DNA of 64,000 bases from Deltaproteobacteria bacterium (GTDB lineage Bacteria; Desulfobacterota; Binatia; HRBIN30; JACQVA1), in NCBI GenBank assembly GCA_016178705.1, contig JACOST010000027.1:30973-94972 (forward strand), given 5' to 3'. The number at the start of each line of letters is the position of its first letter. The stretch's first letter is position 1. The notes below the pieces were generated by a model that worked only from the letters and a program-made list of their open reading frames with translations, was not told the origin of the DNA and made no database searches. A program made the translations under genes and the position numbers. Below, one piece after another: positions 43,885 through 51,251 of the stretch.

Positions 43885-44976
43885 ATGGTCAAAGGTGCAG
43901 TGCTGTACAATTTCTTCGAACCCCTCAAAGTCGACTCCGTTCAATTGAAAGCGCCGCGCCGCGACGAAGTCGTGGTAAAGATGGCCGCGAGCGGGGTGTG
44001 CCATTCCGATCTGTCGGTGCAGCAAGCGAAGCTACCGCTGCCGCCGCCGTGTATCTTGGGTCACGAGGGCGCGGGGATCATCGAAGAGGTGGGGAAGGAC
44101 GTGCAGGATTTGCAGACGGGCGATCACGTCGTGCTGGCGTGGGTACAGAGCTGCGGCAAGTGCCACTACTGCATCGCCGGCCGCGGACATCTGTGCGAGC
44201 GCGGCACGCAGGCCGCGATTGCCGGCGAGGAATGCGTGTTCGAGAAGGACGGTGTCGGCATCTCGCGCATGGCCGGCGTCGCGTCATTCGCGGAGCGCAC
44301 CGTTGTGCGTGCGTCGGCGGCGATCAAGATTCCGCACGACGTGCCGCTCGACAAGGCGTGCCTGGTCGGATGCGGGGTCATGACCGGGGTTGGCGCGGTC
44401 ATCAACACGGCGCAAGTGCGGCCGGGCGAAACGGTGGCGGTCTTCGGCTGCGGCGGCGTCGGCCTCAACGTGATCCAAGGCGCGGTGCTGAGCGGCGCGT
44501 CGAAGATCATTGCCGTGGATTTGCTCGACTCGAAGCTCGCGCTCGCCAAGCAGTTCGGCGCGACCGATGTCGTCAACGCTCGGGACAACGACGCGCCCGA
44601 CGCTATCCGCGCCTTGACCGACGGAATGGGAGTCGACTACGCGTTCGAAGTGATCGGGGCATCGCCGGTGATTCAGCAGGCGTTCCTGTCGATCAAGCGC
44701 GGCGGCAAGGCCGTGATCGTCGGCGTCCCGGGCTTCGGAACGGAAGTGAGCTTCATGGGCGCGTCGTTTGCGCTGGAAGAGAAGTCGGTGATCGGCTCGC
44801 TCTACGGCTCGGGAAATTTGCGCCGCGACATGCCGAAGCTGATCGAATTGTACATGCAAAAGAAGCTCAAGCTCGACGAGCTGATCTCGCGGCGCATCAA
44901 GCTCGAAGACATCAACAGCGCCTTCGAGGCGATGGAAAAGGGCGAAGTCGCCCGCAGCGTGATCATCTACAGCTGA
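43885..44976 (+). CDS. Zinc-dependent alcohol dehydrogenase (MDR family)
   Basis: A 363-residue medium-chain dehydrogenase. Catalytic zinc ligands are Cys39, His60-Glu61 and Cys163; the structural zinc site is Cys90/93/96/104 in CGKCHYCIAGRGHLC. The Rossmann motif GCGGVG is at 188-193, and VDLLDSK with the acidic residue indicates NAD(H) preference. Length and the ELISRRIKLEDINSAFEAM tail match class III-like or NDMA-dependent alcohol dehydrogenases. GGGAGG seven bases upstream supports the start. It may oxidise alcohols from hydrocarbon or xenobiotic breakdown, consistent with the monooxygenase and CoA ligase elsewhere in the window. A dispersed inverted repeat begins right after the stop. 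Confidence 0.92.
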   Translation: MVKGAVLYNFFEPLKVDSVQLKAPRRDEVVVKMAASGVCHSDLSVQQAKLPLPPPCILGHEGAGIIEEVGKDVQDLQTGDHVVLAWVQSCGKCHYCIAGRGHLCERGTQAAIAGEECVFEKDGVGISRMAGVASFAERTVVRASAAIKIPHDVPLDKACLVGCGVMTGVGAVINTAQVRPGETVAVFGCGGVGLNVIQGAVLSGASKIIAVDLLDSKLALAKQFGATDVVNARDNDAPDAIRALTDGMGVDYAFEVIGASPVIQQAFLSIKRGGKAVIVGVPGFGTEVSFMGASFALEEKSVIGSLYGSGNLRRDMPKLIELYMQKKLKLDELISRRIKLEDINSAFEAMEKGEVARSVIIYS

Positions 44977-44981
44977 CGGCG

Positions 44982-45086
44982 CCCTTCGAGATGGCGCTTC
45001 GCGCCTCCTCAGGGTGAGCGGGAAAACGTTGTGGCAGATGGGGAGCACCGCTCATGCTGAGGAGCGCCGACAGGCGCGTCTCGAAG
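44982..45086. repeat. Dispersed inverted repeat, CTTCGAGA family, copy 2
   Basis: Outer arms CTTCGAGA/TCTCGAAG and inner arms CCTCAGGGTGAGCGG/CCGCTCATGCTGAGG. This copy is in the reverse orientation to that at 1144-1220 and carries extra loop sequence. It starts five bases after the alcohol dehydrogenase stop codon. Confidence 0.75.
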
Positions 45087-45169
45087 CATGCGGAGATGCC
45101 GCTTCCCTTTCCGTGGCGGTCCTCAGTCGCGATTGCCCGATTCCATGTACGCACGGTAGCGTGCGCGTC

Positions 45170-46054
45170 ATGACGCGCCCGAGCTGTGCCGTGCACGTGT
45201 CGGACTTACTGGGAGAGCCGCGGCCGCGATGGACGCCGGCGCCGGGCATTGCCGCGACCGTGCGCAATCTTGGCGATGCGGTGGGGTTGACGCACATGGG
45301 CGTGCATCTGCGCACCGTGGAGCCGGGCAACGCCGGCACCAACCGCCACTTCCACGTGGTCGAAGAGGAATGGACCTACGTGTTGTCTGGATGCGGCGCG
45401 GTGCGCATCGGTCCGCATCGTTTGCCCGTGCGCGCTGGCAGCTTCGTCGGCTTTCCGCCCGGTCCGCGCCCACATCACTTCATCGCGGAGGGCACGGAGC
45501 CGCTCGTGCTGTTGGAAGGTGGCGAGCGCCGGCCGAGTGAAGATGCCGGCGCCTACGTCGATATCGACAAGCAATGGCGCGGCGGCAAGTTCGAACGCTG
45601 GACCGAGCAACTGCCGCCGGAGATCGGCGATCCGTCGCAGTTGCTGCACATCGATGATGTGGCGGATCGCAGTTTCCAGCACCCTGTCGATGCGCAGGCC
45701 CGACGAGTGATGCGCCGGTTGAATCAGTCGGCGGGGTTGCTGCGCCAAGCAATGGTGTGGACGCGAGTGCGACCGGGTGATCGCTCGACCGCGTTTCACA
45801 CGCACGATCGGACCGACGAATGGATCTTCGCCCTCTCCGGTCGCGCGCGTGTACGGGTCGGCGACGAGCGTTTCGAAATCGGCCCGTACGACTTCGTCGG
45901 CCATCCCGCCGGCAGCCCGGCGCATGTGATGGAGCCGCTCGAACCGTTGACGTACCTGATGGGCGGCGAGATCAATCCCGACGACGCGGTCATCTATCCC
46001 GACGCGGGAGTGCGTCGGGTGCACGGAAAACTGGAACCGTTGGAGTCGGCCTAA
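45170..46054 (+). CDS. Bicupin protein
   Basis: A 294-residue protein with two cupin barrels. The first has NRHFHVVEEEWTYVLSGCGA with the metal-binding His-x-His and Glu; the second has AFHTHDRTDEWIFALSGRAR. PPGPRPHHF and GHPAGSPAHVM supply the last histidine of each motif, so both sites look competent for a divalent metal. ATG 45170 is chosen because upstream codons belong to the dispersed repeat. Possible roles include a dioxygenase or sugar-type isomerase; nothing decides between them. Confidence 0.82.
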   Translation: MTRPSCAVHVSDLLGEPRPRWTPAPGIAATVRNLGDAVGLTHMGVHLRTVEPGNAGTNRHFHVVEEEWTYVLSGCGAVRIGPHRLPVRAGSFVGFPPGPRPHHFIAEGTEPLVLLEGGERRPSEDAGAYVDIDKQWRGGKFERWTEQLPPEIGDPSQLLHIDDVADRSFQHPVDAQARRVMRRLNQSAGLLRQAMVWTRVRPGDRSTAFHTHDRTDEWIFALSGRARVRVGDERFEIGPYDFVGHPAGSPAHVMEPLEPLTYLMGGEINPDDAVIYPDAGVRRVHGKLEPLESA

Positions 46055-46065
46055 TCGCGGCCCCT

Positions 46066-46152
46066 CGCTTCGCGAACGCGGGCGGGCCGCCCGCGCTACC
46101 AGTTCAATGCGAAGGTTCCCTGATCCCGGTAGGGCGGGCGGCTCGCCCGCCT
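46066..46152. repeat. Paired-palindrome repeat, GGGCGGGC family, copy 2
   Basis: GCGGGCGGGCCGCCCGCGC then GTAGGGCGGGCGGCTCGCCC, the same two hairpins as at 22740-22810 but in swapped order. It lies between the convergent bicupin and secreted-protein genes, where it could also end transcription. Degenerate relatives occur near 48521 and 48957. Confidence 0.7.
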
Positions 46153-46226
46153 CCAACCTGAAACGCAAACGGGGCGATGAGCATTGCGCCCATCACCCCG
46201 TCATGTATCGTGACGCGGTCGCGTCT

Positions 46227-47591
46227 TTACGGGAAACGCGCGGTCATGTTGCCGGCGTCGTCGATCTGCGGGTTCGAACCCGCAAAGCTCACGACTTCCG
46301 CCGGACCGCCGGAGTAGGCGAACAACCCATTCGCCATACCAGCAACAGAGGCGCGAAAGACGGTCTTACCTAACGTGTTCACTGCTGGCGCCACAGTGCC
46401 GGTAATCGAAACCAACCCGGAACCTAGCGCCGAGTCGCCAGACGCTTGTCGAACTATGTGAGATGCTGCGCCGAAACCACCGCCGGCTGAGAAGAGCGCT
46501 TTCGGCGTCGAACCGCCCGAAACCTTCCCGAGCCAAGCGGCGCCAGTAGAGGACATCGCCAACGGGGTCGATCCCGCGAAGGCGGTGTAGGTGCCCCCGA
46601 CGGCACCGTCCGGCACCAGCGCTCCCGCGGAGGCCACGAGCGAGATAAACGCACAGCTAAGGGGAGGGGAGAACTGGAGTGCCGTCTCCGTGGCGCTCGG
46701 GCCGCCCTTCGACTTCGCTCGGTGCAGCACGTACGGTCCCGCAGGGGCCCCGATGGCTATTTCCATTGAGTCCCCGAAGTCGTCATAGACGGCCCCGGCC
46801 CCCGGCCAAGTAGGCGCACAGGTCACGCTCCCCTCCATTACCGCCGTGGCGAAGGTTCCAGGGATGGAGAAGACAAACACACCCGTATCGCTACTGGTGG
46901 GGACTCCGCCCCCGATCACCTTACCTCGAAAAGCCAGGTCGATGGCTGCTCCGTCGAACGTCGCTGCCAAACGCAGCTTATCGGAAAAGTCCCCAAACGT
47001 AGACGCACCAGGAAACGGCGGCGGCGCTCCAGTCGTCGACTCCTGGGCGATCAGTGCAACGGGAAAGGGCACGAACCCTGGAAGGGCAAAGGTCGCATCG
47101 AACAGGGCCGTGTTAGTTGGCCCCGGCGGACCAATTTGCCCGCGAAAGAAGACATGCAGTACGCACGCCCCCGGGTTGATCGCAATCGCCGGATTCGGGT
47201 AGCCGCTTTTGAATTTTCCGTAGGTGCCGCCGGCCGGGGTCACCGCACCCTCGATGACGGCGTCGACGATCGTGTCCGACACTCCATCATAGAGGAAGAT
47301 GCCGGTGCTTGGCGGCCCGGCGACATTGAACTCCGCCGAGAACGCCGCGACCGATACCGGTGGTGCACCGCACGTGAACGCCGGGAGAGAAGCCACTGGC
47401 GCCTTGATCGAACCCGCCGGGGATTTGAACTTCTGGCCGGCGAAGAAGCCGACCGCTCGGGTGTCGCCGCCTTGGTAGATGCCCACCCACTGCCCCGTAC
47501 TCGCCGGGCGGTAGAGCAGTCCCGAGGCGCCCGCGATACTGGGCACCGCACCGAGCATCGCGATCATCCACACGAACATTCGCTGTCTCAT
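46227..47591 (-). CDS. Secreted repeat protein of unknown function
   Basis: A 454-residue protein; AGGAGGG is placed well before ATG 47591 and a signal peptide (MFVWMIAMLGAVPSIAGASG) follows. The mature part is made of repeated units of about 130 residues that alternate phrases such as RGKVIGGG and TGVFVFSIPG with AVMEGSVT, and FRGQIGPPGPTNTALFDAT. Such tandem units are seen in secreted proteins of environmental bacteria and may build a beta-propeller or similar beta-rich fold. Gly, Ala and Pro are frequent, charged residues few. I do not recognise a catalytic motif. Convergent with the bicupin gene. Confidence 0.72.
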   Translation of the reverse strand: MRQRMFVWMIAMLGAVPSIAGASGLLYRPASTGQWVGIYQGGDTRAVGFFAGQKFKSPAGSIKAPVASLPAFTCGAPPVSVAAFSAEFNVAGPPSTGIFLYDGVSDTIVDAVIEGAVTPAGGTYGKFKSGYPNPAIAINPGACVLHVFFRGQIGPPGPTNTALFDATFALPGFVPFPVALIAQESTTGAPPPFPGASTFGDFSDKLRLAATFDGAAIDLAFRGKVIGGGVPTSSDTGVFVFSIPGTFATAVMEGSVTCAPTWPGAGAVYDDFGDSMEIAIGAPAGPYVLHRAKSKGGPSATETALQFSPPLSCAFISLVASAGALVPDGAVGGTYTAFAGSTPLAMSSTGAAWLGKVSGGSTPKALFSAGGGFGAASHIVRQASGDSALGSGLVSITGTVAPAVNTLGKTVFRASVAGMANGLFAYSGGPAEVVSFAGSNPQIDDAGNMTARFP

Positions 47592-47676
47592 CGCACCCTC
47601 CTGTTCTGATGTAGTTGGCTCCGCCTTGGAACCGCCGCGATGATACGGCTGCGAATTCATCGCCGTCAAGCGAATT

Positions 47677-48420
47677 TTAGACGGATCGACGCCCACCGAA
47701 TACCGCAAGCTCGAAGACTTTGAAGTAGCAGTCCACGTCGGCGAACCCGATCTCCCGCAGCCACTGACACTGCTGCTCGACCGGCGCCAGAATATTCGCC
47801 GCCTTGTCAGGCCGCGCATAGAATTCCTCAGCCAATTGCGTGCGCGGCTTGTCGCTGCCTTGGCTGGTCTGAAACGCGTGAATGGAATCGATCATGAGTT
47901 CATCGGAGAGCGATTCGATCCACGGCGTACGCGACACGACGTGCTCGACGTTGATGAACATCCCACCCGGCAGCAGACGCTCGAAGATCTCGCCGTACAA
48001 TTCGCGCTTGCGCTGATCAGTAAGATGATGGATCGCGTAGCGCGACACGACGAGATCGAACGGCGCATCGGCGGCGATCGAGCGAACCCAGTCGGGGTGA
48101 GCGAGATCGCCGATCACGAACTTCGGCGTAGGATCGTGACGGCCAAGCGTGGCGCGCGCCGCCTCGAACATCGGCTCGGAAAAATCCACCAGCGTCGCCC
48201 GCGCCTGCGGGTAGCCGCTCAGCAGCGCCTGCGCCACGGCGCCGCCGCCGCAGCCGAGGTCGACGAAGTTGCGGACCGGTTCACCACGCGCCTCGATCAC
48301 CCGCAACGCGATCTCGAGTTGCGCTGCGCCGAACGGCACACCGCCGACCAACTTGTCGAGGTAGGTGCGCACCAACGTGGGATCTTGCCAGACAGTATCC
48401 TGCCGGTCCTGTCGCTGCAT
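47677..48420 (-). CDS. Class I SAM-dependent methyltransferase
   Basis: A 247-residue protein with the SAM-binding motif I FVDLGCGGG (52-60), an acidic residue ending strand 2 (ATLVDFSE), motif II-like VIGDLAHPDW and a post-motif FDLVVSRYAIHHLTD. GCGGAGGA five bases before ATG 48420 sets the start. The helical N-terminus (QDPTLVRTYLDKLVGGVPFG) and C-terminus fit small-molecule methyltransferases of the UbiE/Trm-like group. The substrate cannot be told. Confidence 0.88.
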   Translation of the reverse strand: MQRQDRQDTVWQDPTLVRTYLDKLVGGVPFGAAQLEIALRVIEARGEPVRNFVDLGCGGGAVAQALLSGYPQARATLVDFSEPMFEAARATLGRHDPTPKFVIGDLAHPDWVRSIAADAPFDLVVSRYAIHHLTDQRKRELYGEIFERLLPGGMFINVEHVVSRTPWIESLSDELMIDSIHAFQTSQGSDKPRTQLAEEFYARPDKAANILAPVEQQCQWLREIGFADVDCYFKVFELAVFGGRRSV

Positions 48421-48601
48421 CGGCGTCCTCCGCAGCCGCACCATCGCCGCGAACTCCGGCGCGGTCAAGGCGAGCGTTCACACGAGAGTGGCGGGCACCG
48501 ATGGTTGAGTCTGCGCAGCGCGAACGCGGGCGGGTCGCTGACGCTAGTGTTGCTTCTTACAAATGTCTGCGACATGGCCTCGACCAGATGTACCGTTCCC
48601 T

Positions 48602-48683
48602 GTAGGGGCGACGCATGCGTCGCCCGCGAATTGATGTGGTCCATCGCGGAGAAGACGGAGGGCGATGCATGCATCGCCCCTAC
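48602..48683. repeat. GTAGGGGCGA paired-palindrome repeat, full copy (MITE-like)
   Basis: An 82-base element with the same ends and the same two internal hairpins as the copies at 29707 and 51078; after the left hairpin comes the shared GCGAATTGATG. It lies in a 550-base gap (48421-48973) without genes, which also has degenerate GGGCGGGC repeats and the CTCTCCCGC hairpins. Confidence 0.82.
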
Positions 48684-48749
48684 GCCTCAGAGAAGCCGTT
48701 GTGACTGACATTTTCGAGACACGACACTAGCGCCCGTCACGCAGCAATT

Positions 48750-48889
48750 CCCTCTCCCGCATTGCTAGCGGGAGAGGGCGAGGGTGAGGGTTTCCGTCAG
48801 CGGGCCCGGCCCGCTTGGCCTTGCGGCGCAAGGCCCCGAGCACATGGTGCCCTCACCTCAATCCTCTCCCGCGTGTGATGCGGGAGAGG
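48750..48889. repeat. Pair of CTCTCCCGC hairpins
   Basis: CCCTCTCCCGC...GCGGGAGAGGG (48750-48778) and CCTCTCCCGC...GCGGGAGAGG (48863-48889) are two short hairpins framing a GC-rich palindromic core (GGGCCCGGCCCGC near 48803). A common type of extragenic repeat; no coding potential. Confidence 0.7.
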
Positions 48890-48973
48890 AAGTTTCCCTG
48901 GTTTCTACTTCTGACTGTGAGAACGTGCGTTCTTCTACGGGTTGCCAATCCCGTCGCGGGTGGGACGCCCGCG

Positions 48974-49768
48974 TTACTGTAGGAAGGATACGATCAACTC
49001 GTACAACTTGTCGGGCTGTTCTAGCGCGGGCAGATGTCCGCACTGATCGATCACCTTCAATTGCGCGTTCGGAATGCGCGCGGCGTAGCGCTCGCCGTGG
49101 GCGAGCGGAATCAGACCGTCTTGTTTACCCCACACCACCAGCGTCGGCGCGGTGATGCGATTGAGGCGGCGCTCGAGTTTCGGATTGTGGAAGTACGGAT
49201 TCCACGCAAACTTCGCCAACGCCTCCATCGCCTTGAACTGCGGCAGCAGCACTTCCTCCGGCAACTGCGAGAAGTCGACCAGCATCCGCATCGCCATCGC
49301 CAGCGGTTGGTTCTGGTCGTAGAACATCAGCGTCGCCAGTTCCGGCGGTTCGGTGCCGAACATTTCGGCGATCGGCGCTTCGTCGAGGTGCAATCCCGCC
49401 GCATCGATCAACACCAACCGCTTCACCAACGCCGGGTAGCGATGCGCGATCTCGGCGGCGACCCACCCACCGAACGAGCTGCCGGCAACGTTCAACTGTC
49501 CAGCGCCGAGGCCGAGCGCGTTGATGACGTCGACGTAGTGGAAGACGATGTCGTCGATGCCATCGAATTGCTCGATACCGCCCGAGTTTCCGAATCCCGG
49601 GTGCGATGGGTGATAGACGGTGAACTGCTGCGCCAAGCGATCGAAGAGCGGCAACCAATCCGCATCGCCCGCGCCGCCGTGCAGATAGAGCAGCGGCGCC
49701 CCGGCGCCGGCGCGGCGCAGCTCGACCGGCACCCCGTACACATCCAGCATGACTGTCGTATGCGACAT
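48974..49768 (-). CDS. Alpha/beta hydrolase
   Basis: A 264-residue alpha/beta-hydrolase-fold enzyme. The oxyanion HGG is in LYLHGGAGDADW, the nucleophile is Ser98 in GSSFGG, the acid is Asp in VVWGKQDGLIP, and the base is His in DQCGHLPALEQP. Length and layout fit the MhpC/epoxide hydrolase group, including C-C bond hydrolases that follow ring-cleaving oxygenases. It starts 31 bases after the LLM monooxygenase stop on the same strand, so the two form a likely operon for sequential oxidation and hydrolysis of one compound. No signal peptide, hence cytoplasmic. Confidence 0.9.
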   Translation of the reverse strand: MSHTTVMLDVYGVPVELRRAGAGAPLLYLHGGAGDADWLPLFDRLAQQFTVYHPSHPGFGNSGGIEQFDGIDDIVFHYVDVINALGLGAGQLNVAGSSFGGWVAAEIAHRYPALVKRLVLIDAAGLHLDEAPIAEMFGTEPPELATLMFYDQNQPLAMAMRMLVDFSQLPEEVLLPQFKAMEALAKFAWNPYFHNPKLERRLNRITAPTLVVWGKQDGLIPLAHGERYAARIPNAQLKVIDQCGHLPALEQPDKLYELIVSFLQ

Positions 49769-49799
49769 GATCTTGTCCTCAGAGAAGAAGGCAGAGCGC

Positions 49800-50969
49800 T
49801 TAGGCCGAGCGCGCGACGCGCGCCGGTTCGGCGATCCGCGCCGACGCCAACTTGCGCAATGCGGGCAGCACTTCGCGCGAGAACAAGTCCATGTTGCGCC
49901 GCGTCAGATCGGCGGGCAGCGTGCCGAGTTGCAGCAGCGCGAGGATGTTGCCGACGCCGAGCCACTCGATCATCTCGGTCATCTTGCGAATCACCGTCTG
50001 CGGGCTGCCGACGATGGCGTAGTCGCCTTCCTCCACTTGGTTCCAGTTGTCGAGGTAGAGCATGAAGTCGTTGCGCGAGGTGAGGATCTTCATCGCCGAG
50101 CGGGCGGAGGTGTATCCCGGCGGACTGATCTGAATCCCGGGCAGCAGCTTCTTTGCGAAGTACCAGAAGTGCGACTCGTACTCCTTGCGCGCTTGCTCGT
50201 CGGTGTCGGCGACGTAGATCGGGCACAGCCAGCCCATCTGTTTCGGATCGGCGGTGTAGCCTTCCTTGTCGCAGGCCTCGCGGAAGAAATCGAAATTGCG
50301 CTTGAACACGCGCTTGTGAAAATACGGGATGCCCATGTACGCGTAGCGGTGCTTGGCGACGAACTCCATGGTCTCGAGGCTGCCGGCGCCGGGAATCCAA
50401 ATTGGCGGGTGCGGCTTCTGCAATGGCGTCGGCCACGGGTTGACGTAGCGCAGCTTGTAGTGCTTGCCGTTGAATTCGAATGGACCGGTGCGGGTCCACG
50501 CCTGCACGATCAGATCGTGCGCTTCGTAGAACCGTTCGCGTGCTTGCGCGGGATTGAGTCCATTGGAGTAGTACTCGGGACCGCCACCCACCACCATGCC
50601 GGCGATGAGACGGCCGCCCGAGATCACATCGATCATAGCGAACTCTTCGGCGACGCGCAGCGGTGGATTGTAGAGCGGCAGCGCGTTGCCGACCACGGCG
50701 ATCTTACAACGCTTGGTCTGCCGCGCGAGGATCGAGGCGATCAGATTCGGCGACGGCATGTTGCCGTACGCGTTGGCGTGGTGCTCGTTGACGCACACGC
50801 CATCGAAGCCGAGTTCGTCGGCGTAGATCAGTTCATCGAGATAGCGATTGTAGACGGCTGTGCCGCGCTGCGCGTCGTAGTTGCTGTTCGGACACTTTAC
50901 CCAAGCCGGCCCTTCGTAGTCGGCGGGCAAATGCGGCCACGGCATCAAGTGAAAGAAGAAGAATTCCAT
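49800..50969 (-). CDS. LLM class flavin-dependent monooxygenase
   Basis: A 389-residue bacterial-luciferase-like protein (PF00296). MEFFFFHLMPWPHLP opens the TIM barrel; GFDGVCVNEHHANAYGNMPS, GNALPLYNPPLRVAEEFAMI then DVISGGRLIAGMVVGGGPEY are the flavin-site signatures. Such enzymes use FMNH2 or F420 and oxygen to oxidise organic substrates such as alkanes, sulfonates or ketones. AAGGAG seven bases before ATG 50969 fixes the start; the longer frame upstream runs through a palindromic repeat. No flavin reductase is encoded nearby. It is cotranscribed with the alpha/beta hydrolase. Confidence 0.92.
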   Translation of the reverse strand: MEFFFFHLMPWPHLPADYEGPAWVKCPNSNYDAQRGTAVYNRYLDELIYADELGFDGVCVNEHHANAYGNMPSPNLIASILARQTKRCKIAVVGNALPLYNPPLRVAEEFAMIDVISGGRLIAGMVVGGGPEYYSNGLNPAQARERFYEAHDLIVQAWTRTGPFEFNGKHYKLRYVNPWPTPLQKPHPPIWIPGAGSLETMEFVAKHRYAYMGIPYFHKRVFKRNFDFFREACDKEGYTADPKQMGWLCPIYVADTDEQARKEYESHFWYFAKKLLPGIQISPPGYTSARSAMKILTSRNDFMLYLDNWNQVEEGDYAIVGSPQTVIRKMTEMIEWLGVGNILALLQLGTLPADLTRRNMDLFSREVLPALRKLASARIAEPARVARSA

Positions 50970-51077
50970 GCGCGCTCCTTTGGTCAGCCCCGGCCGGACT
51001 CGGCCAGCGCGGGTTGGTTTTGGCGCATCGAGAGATGTGAAGCAAGGCGATGGTAGCGCGAATGGCGGCAGCTCCCT

Positions 51078-51158
51078 GTAGGGGCGACGCATGCGTCGCC
51101 CGCGAATTGATGCGTCCGCTGCGGAGACACCGGAGGGCGATGCATGCATCGCCCCTAC
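51078..51158. repeat. GTAGGGGCGA paired-palindrome repeat, full copy (MITE-like)
   Basis: An 81-base element with ends GTAGGGGCGA/TCGCCCCTAC and two internal hairpins. It is nearly identical at both ends to the copy at 48602, while the middle 30 bases differ. Confidence 0.82.
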
Positions 51159-51251
51159 GCTTCGGAGAACCTCGAAAGGCTCACAGGGAGAGTGCACCCA
51201 CGTGGCGCGCTCTACCCGCGCGCGCGATGCACACAGTTTCGAGACGCACCA

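Noticed and set aside
46268..46283. GCGGGTTCGAACCCGC, which looks like a tRNA T-arm
   Set aside because: It lies inside the 454-residue secreted protein gene, and no acceptor, D or anticodon stems pair at the right distances on either strand.
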